In this document: one piece after another, positions 20,884 to 27,745 of the stretch
Layout: every line of letters begins with the position of its first letter
How positions within the stretch are numbered: position 1 is the stretch's first letter
Assembly (NCBI GenBank): GCA_964528605.1
Contig: CAZGSV010000025.1
Span: 1-30,413 of the forward strand
Source of the DNA: CAZGSV01 sp964528605
Lineage (GTDB): Bacteria; Armatimonadota; Zipacnadia; CAZGSV01
Length of the DNA: 30,413 nt
Direction of reading: 5' to 3'
Translations under genes and position numbers: made by a program
The notes under the pieces: generated by a model
The model's database searches: none
The model's input: only the letters and a program-made list of their open reading frames with translations
What the model was told of the DNA's origin: nothing

Positions 20884-22836
20884 ATGAACCTGCAAAAGCC
20901 CTTGTGGCTACTTTTCGTTCTCGGTTTAGCGGTACTGGCTTTTCTCGTCATTTTCCAGCCCATTCGCCTCATCCCTAAAGAGGCCGCGGAGACGGAACTG
21001 GTCACCGTTCTCCAGTACACCTTCGCCAAGAAGATAGCCACCACCGACCCCGAACGGGAGAAGGTGACCAAGGAGATCACCGAGGCCCTCAAGGCAAAAG
21101 GCGTGGAACTTGACCCCAAGAGCAACGTCCAACTGGTCACCGACACCCAGGTCAAGGTGCCCGTCGTCCCCCTGAGCGAGCAGGAGAAACAGGACTACGA
21201 GCGCGCCGTCCGCGAGCTCCTCTCCAAGTACGGCCAGCCCATACCAGTCGAGCAGCGCCGCCCCGGCGGCCCCGAAGAGAAGTACGTCGCCCGCCTCAGC
21301 CGCCTCGGCATCTACGTCCCCCAGCCCATGATCCGGCTCGGACTGGACTTGATCGGTGGCTCCCAGCTAGTCCTGCGGTGCCTCCCCCAGGCCACCTTCT
21401 ATTACGGCAACGAGGAGCCCTTCTACCCTGATGCCGCCGCCCGCGACCAGTTGCGGGAGGCTCTCAAGGNNNNNNNNNNCCGCCGCGGCTATGAGCGCGT
21501 GGACATCCTCTTCCCTGAGGACAACGCCGTCTCCGTTACCGTCGGCGCCAAGGGTGGAAGAGAAGCCGACGCCGCCCGGGAAGACATACCCAACCTCCTG
21601 GCGCAGCGGTTCCCCAAGATCAAGGAGTCTGGCAATCCCGACACCGTCCTGCTGGACAAGGGCACCCTTTCCCGCGTGGTTACCATCGTTGAGAGCCGCG
21701 TCAACTCCCTCGGCGTCGCCGAGGCCACCGTTCAGCAAGAGGGCCTGGACAAGGTGCTGGTGCAACTCCCCGGCGTCCAAGACCCCGCCAGGGCTATCAA
21801 CCTCATCGGCCGCCTTGCCAACCTCGAGTTCCGTTACATTCCCTCCAACCGCTTCAAAGTCTCCACCGACGTCTCCGGCGAGACCCACTTCCAGGACGTG
21901 CGCACCGGCCAGGAGGTCCCCTGGCCCGAAGTCCTCGAGAAAAGCAAACTCATCCTCACCGGCCGCGACCTCAGGCCCAACTCCACCGTCACCGACGACC
22001 CCGACACCCAACAGACCACCGCCGTCACCTTCGAGTTCAACCCCACCGCGGCCCAGATCTTCCGCCGCTTTACCCGCACCCACATCGGCCAGTTCCTCGC
22101 CATCGTCCTCGATGGGGAACTCAAATCCTGTCCCGTCATCAGGTCCGTCATCCCCGGCCGCGGCATCATCAGCGGCCAAAGAAGCACCGAAGAAGCCAGC
22201 GACCTGATGAGGGTGCTCAACGCGGGCGCGCTGCCGGTGCCCATTGAGGTCGTCGAGACCAACGTCGTCAGCGCCACCCTCGGTCGCGACTCCGTGGCTC
22301 GCAGCCTGCGCGCCGGCGCGCTGGGCGCCATTGTGGTAGTGGTCTTCATGTTCCTCATCTACGGCATCTGCGGCCTGCTCGCCGACGTGGCCCTCATCCT
22401 CTACGCCGGCATCGTGCTGGGCCTGTTCGTGCTCTTGGGCGCCACCCTCACCCTCCCGGGAATAGCAGGATTCATCCTCTCCGTCGGTATGGCCGTGGAC
22501 GCCAACGTGCTTATCTTCGAGCGCCTCAAAGAAGAACTGCGCACGGATAAGACCATCCGCGCCGCCGCCGAGGCCGGCTTCGCCCGCGCCTGGTCTGCCA
22601 TCCTTGACTCCAACGTCACCACCGTCCTCGCCGCCATCGTGCTCTTCGGCCTCGGCACCGGAGGCGTGCGCGGCTTCGCGCTCACCCTCACCATAGGAGT
22701 TCTGTGCAGCATGTTCACCGCCATTACCGTCTCCCGCATCTTCATCAACAACTTGTCCAGGTTCCGCTCCGCGGTTGAAAACCGCTTCTTCGTCCATGGG
22801 CTTAGCGGCCTGTTCACCCGGGGGGCCAAGGCATGA
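20884..22836 (+). CDS. secD: Protein translocase subunit SecD, with a large N-terminal insertion and an assembly gap
   Basis: SecD is an RND-type membrane protein that with SecF uses the proton gradient to pull exported proteins through SecYEG. Of about 650 residues, the first membrane helix is at about 6-28 (WLLFVLGLAVLAFLVIF), followed by about 120 residues before the hallmark LGLDLIGG (152-159); in most SecD proteins that gap is only a few tens of residues. Then come the P1 domain with VESRVNSLGVAE, VQLPGV and LEFRYIP, GRGIISGQ, LNAGALPVPIEVVE, and five further helices including GMAVDANVLIFERLKEEL and the C-terminal NVTTVLAAIVLFGLGTGGV. Ten Ns at 21470-21479 interrupt the insertion region without breaking the frame. 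ATG 20884 begins the typical MN-K-LW start. It overlaps secF by ATGA. Confidence 0.95.
   Translation: MNLQKPLWLLFVLGLAVLAFLVIFQPIRLIPKEAAETELVTVLQYTFAKKIATTDPEREKVTKEITEALKAKGVELDPKSNVQLVTDTQVKVPVVPLSEQEKQDYERAVRELLSKYGQPIPVEQRRPGGPEEKYVARLSRLGIYVPQPMIRLGLDLIGGSQLVLRCLPQATFYYGNEEPFYPDAAARDQLREALKXXXXRRGYERVDILFPEDNAVSVTVGAKGGREADAAREDIPNLLAQRFPKIKESGNPDTVLLDKGTLSRVVTIVESRVNSLGVAEATVQQEGLDKVLVQLPGVQDPARAINLIGRLANLEFRYIPSNRFKVSTDVSGETHFQDVRTGQEVPWPEVLEKSKLILTGRDLRPNSTVTDDPDTQQTTAVTFEFNPTAAQIFRRFTRTHIGQFLAIVLDGELKSCPVIRSVIPGRGIISGQRSTEEASDLMRVLNAGALPVPIEVVETNVVSATLGRDSVARSLRAGALGAIVVVVFMFLIYGICGLLADVALILYAGIVLGLFVLLGATLTLPGIAGFILSVGMAVDANVLIFERLKEELRTDKTIRAAAEAGFARAWSAILDSNVTTVLAAIVLFGLGTGGVRGFALTLTIGVLCSMFTAITVSRIFINNLSRFRSAVENRFFVHGLSGLFTRGAKA
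21470..21479. other. Assembly gap (10 Ns) inside secD
   Basis: Exactly ten Ns, same length as the gap in the AIR-synthase-like gene. The secD frame is preserved if the true length is 10 (or differs by a multiple of three). Confidence 0.99.
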
Positions 22837-23957
22837 GCATGTACTACACCCCGCCCAAGGTAGACCTGGTCCGCATCCGGGGCCTGTGGTACTTGCTCTC
22901 GGTCATTGTCGCCGGCGCTGGCCTCTATGCGCTGCTCAGCCACGGACTCAACCTCGGCGTGGACTTCACCGGCGGCACCGTCTTCCAGTACCAGTTCCAG
23001 AAGCCTCTGGGCGCCACCCGCGCACAGCAGACCGCGCTGCTGGAGCAGACCCGCAGGGCCCTGCCCGTCGCGGGCGTGGAACAGACCGCCGGCCTCCAGA
23101 TTGTGGGCAACAACATCCTCGCCGTTCGCATGGCCGTGCAGCCCAAGGATAGAGAGACCGTCAAAGAGAAACTCAAGCAGGCCCTCTCCACCAGTCTGGC
23201 GGCTCAGTACGGGCCTCCGGAGGAGATCGCCAGCCAGAGCATCGGCGCGGCCCTGGGCAGCGAGACCCGGCGCCGGGCCGTCTGGGCCCTCGCCCTGGGC
23301 TGCGTGCTCATGATCATCTACATCACCGTGCGCTATCGCTTCACCTTCGCCATCACCGCCGTCTTCGCCCTCGCCCATGACTGCTTGATCATGGCCGGCG
23401 CCGTCGCTATATCGCGCCTGGAAGTGGACAGTTCCTTCGTCGCCGCCCTCCTGACCGTCGTCGGTTACTCCATCAACGACACCATCGTTATCTACGACCG
23501 CATCCGCGAAAACCTGCGCCTCCGCCGCACCGGCACTTTCGAGGAGATCGTCAACGTTAGTCTGTGGCAAACCATGACGCGGTCCATCTACACCGTGCTT
23601 ACGGTGTTGTTCGTGTTGTGGGCCATCTTCCTCTTCGGTGGCACCACGCTCCACTCTTTCGCCTTCGCCCTGCTGGTCGGCATCACCTCCGGCGCCTACT
23701 CCTCCATCTTCAACGCGCCCCAGTTGGCCGTCACCATCCAGCGCTGGCGTGGGGGGCCCGTGCAAGTCTCCCGCTCCTTCCGCGTGCCTACCGGCGTCCC
23801 GGGCCTCCAGAAGAATGCCGCCTCGGCCCCAACCTCCGCCGCCTCCACTGCCGAGAGCAGCGGCGAGCAGCCCGCCACCGCCGCCGCTCCCAGCCCACGC
23901 CGCGACACCAAGGCCAAGCGCCGTCCCAGCGGCGGCAAGCGCAAGCGCCGCTTCTAG
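22833..23957 (+). CDS. secF: Protein translocase subunit SecF
   Basis: SecF is the partner of SecD in the proton-driven SecDF complex of the inner membrane. The 374 residues show a first membrane helix (about 18-36), the signature LGVDFTGGTV (40-50), a periplasmic domain ending ASQSIGAALGSETRRRA, and five membrane helices with VVGYSINDTIVIYDRIREN (the conserved Asp-containing motif) and SIYTVLTVLFVLWAIFLFGG. After about residue 310 there is a 60-residue Ala/Pro/Ser-rich tail ending in a strongly basic stretch (KAKRRPSGGKRKRRF), longer than usual and presumably cytoplasmic. The start ATG overlaps the secD stop as ATGA. Confidence 0.96.
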   Translation: MSMYYTPPKVDLVRIRGLWYLLSVIVAGAGLYALLSHGLNLGVDFTGGTVFQYQFQKPLGATRAQQTALLEQTRRALPVAGVEQTAGLQIVGNNILAVRMAVQPKDRETVKEKLKQALSTSLAAQYGPPEEIASQSIGAALGSETRRRAVWALALGCVLMIIYITVRYRFTFAITAVFALAHDCLIMAGAVAISRLEVDSSFVAALLTVVGYSINDTIVIYDRIRENLRLRRTGTFEEIVNVSLWQTMTRSIYTVLTVLFVLWAIFLFGGTTLHSFAFALLVGITSGAYSSIFNAPQLAVTIQRWRGGPVQVSRSFRVPTGVPGLQKNAASAPTSAASTAESSGEQPATAAAPSPRRDTKAKRRPSGGKRKRRF

Positions 23958-23993
23958 CCCGGTAGGCGTGCCCGCTCCAGCCTAGTTACCCCA

Positions 23994-24908
23994 ATGCCTC
24001 AGTCGCGCACCTCCAGGACCAAGACCCGGGCAGCGGCCCTCTCGGTCGCCTCCAACACCACGTTGGTCGTCGCCAAGACCGCCGTCGCACTAGCCACCGG
24101 CTCCATCAGCATCCTCTCGGAGGCCCTCCATTCCGCCAACGACCTCCTCGCGGCCATCATGGCCTTCTTTGCCGTGCGGGCGTCCAGCCAGCCCCCGGAC
24201 GAAGCGCACCGCTACGGCCACGGCAAGTTCGAGAGCCTCTCGGGTACCTTCGAGGGGCTCCTCGTGGTCGGGGTCGCCGTCATGATCGCCTGGAAAGCCA
24301 TCCCCGCCCTCATGCACGAACACCACTTCAAGGCCAACGTCCTAGGAATGGGCGTAATGACTCTGTCCGCCGTGCTCAACCTGATAGTCTCGCGCTACCT
24401 CTTCCACGTCGCGCGGCGCACTCACTCCCTGGCCCTCGAGGCCGACGCCCTCCACCTCAGCACCGACGTCTATACCTCCGCCGCCGTCGTCGGCGGCCTG
24501 GTCATCGTGCGCTTCACCGCCCACATTGACCCCCGCTTCAACATCGTGGACCCGCTGCTCGCCCTGGCCGTGGCCGCGCTCATCGCCTGGCAGGCCGCCC
24601 ACCTCATTCGCCGCGGGCTCTCCGACCTCGTGGACAGCGCTCTGCCCCGCGACGAGCGCGGCCGCATCGAGCAGGTGCTGCGCGAGCACCAAGCCCTCGG
24701 GCTCAGTTTCCACGAACTGCGCTCCCGCCGCTCCGGCCCGGCCCGCGACGTGGACCTGCACTTGGAGTTGCCCTCAGCCATGACCGTGGAGCAAGCGCAC
24801 GAGGTGTGCGACCACCTGGAACAGGAGATCCGCAGTATCCTCCCGGGCAGCCAGGTGCTCATTCACGTCGAGCCCGCCAGTAGCGGCAACGGCAGCAAGC
24901 GGAAGTAA
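23994..24908 (+). CDS. Cation diffusion facilitator (CDF) transporter, Zn-type site
   Basis: This 304-residue protein is a CDF-family proton/metal antiporter exporting divalent cations, most likely Zn, from the cytoplasm. Six membrane helices span about residues 12-200, and the C-terminal cytoplasmic ferredoxin-like metal-binding domain (about 210-295) has FHELRSRRSG and VDLHLELP. The transport site can be read: helix II has SEALHSAND (H-x3-D) and helix V has ADALHLSTD (H-x3-D), a 2His-2Asp set found in Zn-preferring members. RYGHGKFESL is the conserved loop after helix II. ATG 23994 lies 36 nt after secF without a clear Shine-Dalgarno. Probably the third gene of the secDF transcript. Confidence 0.9.
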   Translation: MPQSRTSRTKTRAAALSVASNTTLVVAKTAVALATGSISILSEALHSANDLLAAIMAFFAVRASSQPPDEAHRYGHGKFESLSGTFEGLLVVGVAVMIAWKAIPALMHEHHFKANVLGMGVMTLSAVLNLIVSRYLFHVARRTHSLALEADALHLSTDVYTSAAVVGGLVIVRFTAHIDPRFNIVDPLLALAVAALIAWQAAHLIRRGLSDLVDSALPRDERGRIEQVLREHQALGLSFHELRSRRSGPARDVDLHLELPSAMTVEQAHEVCDHLEQEIRSILPGSQVLIHVEPASSGNGSKRK

Positions 24909-24920
24909 GCGAGCCCTCTC

Positions 24921-25316
24921 GTGAGCGTCCGCTCGCGCTGGGCCCCCCCCGCGCTCTGGGCCGCCCTCCTCTTCATCAGCTCCCACATCCGCTTCCCGCC
25001 CGGCCCGGCGCTCTTCTCCGGTGCCGACAAGGTCGCTCATTTCGCCCTCTACGCAGTGCTGGCAACACTGGTGTGGAGGGCGATTGTCCCCAACGCGAGT
25101 CACCTTCGCAGCGCGGCGCTCTGGTCCGTGCTCCTGACCGTCGCCTACGGTGCGCTCGACGAACTCCACCAGCGCTGGGTGCCGGGCAGAGAGTGCAGTT
25201 TCCCGGACTGGCTCGCGGACCTCTGCGGCGCCCTGGCCGCCGTAGCCCTGGCTATGCTCGTATCGGCACGTCGCCGCCACGCCTCAGGCGCCCCTCCGGC
25301 GCAGGCCAAGCGCTGA
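24921..25316 (+). CDS. VanZ-like family membrane protein
   Basis: This 131-residue integral membrane protein belongs to the VanZ-like family. Signatures are GADKVAHFALYAVLATLVW (the DKxxHFxxY motif) and YGALDELHQRWVPGRECS with FPDWLADLCGA (the DExxQ-type and D-xx-N/D-xG motifs), over four predicted helices. VanZ is linked to teicoplanin resistance, but most homologues have no known function and resistance should not be assumed. GTG 24921 starts 12 nt after the CDF stop; no good Shine-Dalgarno is seen. The stop is 1 nt from the convergent topA stop, leaving no room for a terminator. Confidence 0.85.
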   Translation: MSVRSRWAPPALWAALLFISSHIRFPPGPALFSGADKVAHFALYAVLATLVWRAIVPNASHLRSAALWSVLLTVAYGALDELHQRWVPGRECSFPDWLADLCGALAAVALAMLVSARRRHASGAPPAQAKR

Positions 25317-25317
25317 T

Positions 25318-27549
25318 CTAAGCCGACTCTCCCTGCCTGGCCTCCACCGCGCTCAGATCCCCCTCAAAGTCGCACTCCGGGTTCAGGCACTTGACCGCGT
25401 CCCCGGTCCTGCCGCGCCGCCCAAGAGGCGCGCCGCACTCCGGGCAATCCTTCCCCACGGGCCGCAGCGAGGTCGCAAAGTCGCACTCGGGATGCTTCGA
25501 GCAGCGGTAGAAAACGCGCCGCTTCGCCGTGCGCCGCACCAGCCGCCCCTCGCACCCAGGCTGCGGACACCGCACTTCCGCCTCGTCCTCCCCCGCGATG
25601 TACTTGCACTCCGGGTAGCCCGAGCAGCCCCAGAACAAGCCATACTTGCTCCGCCTGCGCACCAGCGGCTTGCCGCACTGCGGGCACGGGCGCTGCTCCG
25701 TCTCCTCACCCGGCATCGGCGCCGTATACCGGCACCGCGGGAACCTGGAGCAGCCCATGAACTTCCCCGTCGGCCCCTCGCGAATCACCAACTCCCCCTC
25801 CTCGCACTTGGCGCACTTCTCCCCCGTCGGCACCGCCGGAGGCTTCTCGCTGCGCGCCTGCTCCTTCGCTTGGCGCACCAGCGGCTCAAAGGTGCCGTAG
25901 AAGCGCTGCAGCACCCCCACCCAGTCCTCCTTGCCGCGCTCTACCTTGTCCAATTCCTCCTCCATGCCCGCGGTGAACTGCACGTCTATGATCTGCGGGA
26001 AGAAACGCACCAGCAGATCGTTCGTCCGCCGCCCCAGAGCCGTCGGCTGAAGCGCCCGCTGCCGCCTCTCCACATAGCGCCGCTGGAGCAAGGTCTGGAT
26101 GATCGGCGCATAGGTGCTCGGCCGCCCAATGCCGTTCTCCTCCAGCGTCCGGATGAGCGAGGCCTCGTTGTAGCGCGGGGGCGGCTGGGTGAAATGCTGC
26201 TCCGGCTTCAACCCCAGGCAGCGCACCGCCTGCCCCTGGCTCAGCGCCGGCAGCGGTTTCCCCTCCGCCTTCTGCGCGGGCGGGTGCACCGACCAGTGTC
26301 CAGCAAACAGCGTCTTGCTCGCCGCAAACCCGAACCCGTAATCGCGCGCCGCGACCTCGCCCGCCGTCACCTCCACCACGGCGTCCGCCATTTGGCTCGC
26401 CACAAACCGCTGCCATATCAGTGTGTAGAGCGCCAACTGTTCCGGCTTCAGATAGGGCCGCACGCGGTCCGGCGTGCGCCTCACGTCCGTCGGCCTTATC
26501 GCCTCGTGCGCGTCCTGCGCGCTCGCCTTCACCGGATAGAAGCGGGGCTTCTCCGGCAAGTACTGGTCTCCAAACTGGTCGCGGATGAAGTCGCGGCCGC
26601 CGCCCACCGCCTCCATCGCTACCCGCACCGAGTCCGTGCGGATGTAGGTCACCAACGCCGTCGAGCCCTCGTCGCCCAATTCCAGGCCCTCGTACAACTG
26701 CTGCGCCACCGACATCGTCCGCCGAGCCGAGAACCCCAGCCGCCGCGACGCCTCCTGCTGCAAACTGCTGGTGATCAGCGGCGGCCTCGGCCGGCGCCGT
26801 TCCTCCCTGCGCTCTATGCTGCTTACCCGGTACTCCGCGCCGGCCAGCGCCTTGAGCGCCGCCTGCGCCTCCCCCTCGTTCTTCAGTTCCAGTTTCTCGC
26901 CCTGGTAACTCTCGAGAGTGGCCTCGAATGCCTCACCAGGCCCCCCGGGCGTGAAGGTGCCCACGATGGTCCAGTACTCCTGCGGCACGAAGGCCTCTAT
27001 CTCCGCCTCGCGCTCGCACAGCAGCCGCAGCGCCACCGACTGCACCCGCCCCGCGCTCAGCCCGCCCCGTATCTTGGCCCACAGCACCGGGCTCAGGTAG
27101 TAGCCCACAATCCGGTCGAGCACCCTGCGCGCCTGTTGCGCGTCCACCCGCTGCATGTCTATCTCGCGCGGGTGCTGGAGTGCGCGCTCCACCGCGCTCC
27201 TCGTGATCTCGTTGAACTCCACGCGCCGCGCGTTCTTCAGGCCCAGCACCTCCTCTAGGTGCCAGGCGATAGCCTCTCCCTCTCGGTCCGGGTCGCAGGC
27301 AAGCAGGACCTCCGGCGCTCCCGCCGTCGCCTTCCCCAGACTCGCGACTACCTTCTTCTTGTCCCCCGGCACCTCGTACCGAGGCTTGAAGCCCTCTTTG
27401 ATGCTCACGCCCAACCACTTCTCCGGCAGGTCCCGGACGTGCCCCCCCGAGGCCACCACGCGGTAACGTCCGCGCAGAAAGCGGCTCAGCGTCCGCACCT
27501 TGGCGTACGATTCCACCACCATTACGGGTTTCTTCTTCTCTGCCGCCAC
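25318..27549 (-). CDS. topA: DNA topoisomerase I (type IA) with four C-terminal zinc ribbons
   Basis: Topoisomerase I relaxes negative supercoils through a 5'-phosphotyrosine intermediate. The 743 residues begin with the TOPRIM domain: VVESYAKVRTL (usually VESPAKAxT; catalytic Glu13 kept) and ACDPDREGEAIAWHL (DxDxE). FNEITRSAV, GYYLSPVLWAKIRGGLSAGRVQS (read as adjoining pieces) and the active-site TYIRTDS with Tyr302 follow. Near the C-terminus are four Cys4 zinc ribbons (CAKC/CSRFPRC, CPQCG/CSGYPEC, CPQPGC/CSKHPEC, CPECG/CLNPEC). GTG 27549 is selected because AGAGAGGA (27557-27564) lies 7 nt upstream and it leads straight into the family start; the frame is open upstream to 27879 but that part is not topoisomerase-like. 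Confidence 0.96.
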   Translation of the reverse strand: MAAEKKKPVMVVESYAKVRTLSRFLRGRYRVVASGGHVRDLPEKWLGVSIKEGFKPRYEVPGDKKKVVASLGKATAGAPEVLLACDPDREGEAIAWHLEEVLGLKNARRVEFNEITRSAVERALQHPREIDMQRVDAQQARRVLDRIVGYYLSPVLWAKIRGGLSAGRVQSVALRLLCEREAEIEAFVPQEYWTIVGTFTPGGPGEAFEATLESYQGEKLELKNEGEAQAALKALAGAEYRVSSIERREERRRPRPPLITSSLQQEASRRLGFSARRTMSVAQQLYEGLELGDEGSTALVTYIRTDSVRVAMEAVGGGRDFIRDQFGDQYLPEKPRFYPVKASAQDAHEAIRPTDVRRTPDRVRPYLKPEQLALYTLIWQRFVASQMADAVVEVTAGEVAARDYGFGFAASKTLFAGHWSVHPPAQKAEGKPLPALSQGQAVRCLGLKPEQHFTQPPPRYNEASLIRTLEENGIGRPSTYAPIIQTLLQRRYVERRQRALQPTALGRRTNDLLVRFFPQIIDVQFTAGMEEELDKVERGKEDWVGVLQRFYGTFEPLVRQAKEQARSEKPPAVPTGEKCAKCEEGELVIREGPTGKFMGCSRFPRCRYTAPMPGEETEQRPCPQCGKPLVRRRSKYGLFWGCSGYPECKYIAGEDEAEVRCPQPGCEGRLVRRTAKRRVFYRCSKHPECDFATSLRPVGKDCPECGAPLGRRGRTGDAVKCLNPECDFEGDLSAVEARQGESA

Positions 27550-27556
27550 GCCACGT

Positions 27557-27564
27557 TCCTCTCT
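27557..27564 (-). promoter_or_regulatory. Shine-Dalgarno of topA
   Basis: AGAGAGGA on the minus strand, 7 nt before GTG 27549. It decides the start in favour of GTG 27549 over the much longer open frame. Confidence 0.6.
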
Positions 27565-27587
27565 CAAAAACGTTCCCGCCCAGCAAC

Positions 27588-27612
27588 CGTATCTTGGCGA
27601 TAGTGTGATACG
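27588..27612. repeat. Inverted repeat upstream of topA
   Basis: CGTATC (27588-27593) and GATACG (27607-27612) form 6-bp arms separated by 13 bp, 40-60 bp upstream of the topA start. It could be an operator; no regulator is identified and chance is possible. Confidence 0.35.
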
Positions 27613-27695
27613 CCCACCACAAACCAACGACCGGCGCGCGCCTAAAGTTGCAGAGCCCAGCCCACTTTCTGCGCCCCGCCTCCGTTCACCGCCGC

Positions 27696-27717
27696 CGCGC
27701 GGGCTCCACCCCGCGCG
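27696..27717. repeat. Inverted repeat overlapping the -35 region of lysS
   Basis: CGCGCGGG-6 nt-CCCGCGCG is a perfect 8-bp inverted repeat ending 7 bp before the extended -10 of lysS. It may be an operator or a hairpin; the local GC content makes chance occurrence more likely than usual. Confidence 0.4.
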
Positions 27718-27724
27718 CCAAATC

Positions 27725-27733
27725 TGATATTCT
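27725..27733 (+). promoter_or_regulatory. Extended -10 promoter of lysS
   Basis: TGATATTCT is TGn-TATTCT. Transcription should begin near 27740, only about 6 nt before ATG 27746, and no Shine-Dalgarno is present. The -35 position reads TCCACC and is not consensus. Confidence 0.5.
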
Positions 27734-27745
27734 CTACCCCGTTCC

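Noticed and set aside
21367..22797. Minus-strand open frame (476 codons) opposite secD
   Set aside because: Gly/Asp/Glu/Val-rich sequence with no family motif; secD on the other strand has clear motifs throughout.
22401..23765. Minus-strand open frame (454 codons) spanning the secD-secF junction
   Set aside because: Runs across two well-supported genes on the other strand and has no motif.
24921..25316. Glycopeptide resistance gene
   Set aside because: The VanZ-like fold alone does not imply resistance and no other van gene is present.
25492..27258. Long plus-strand open frame (588 codons) opposite topA
   Set aside because: It mirrors topA; its product is a His/Arg/Pro/Leu-rich string without any domain, as expected for antisense frames in GC-rich DNA.
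27550..27660. A sigma70 promoter for topA (TTGGTT with ACTATC at 17 nt on the minus strand)
   Set aside because: The -10 match is poor and other alignments are equally bad, so no promoter is called.
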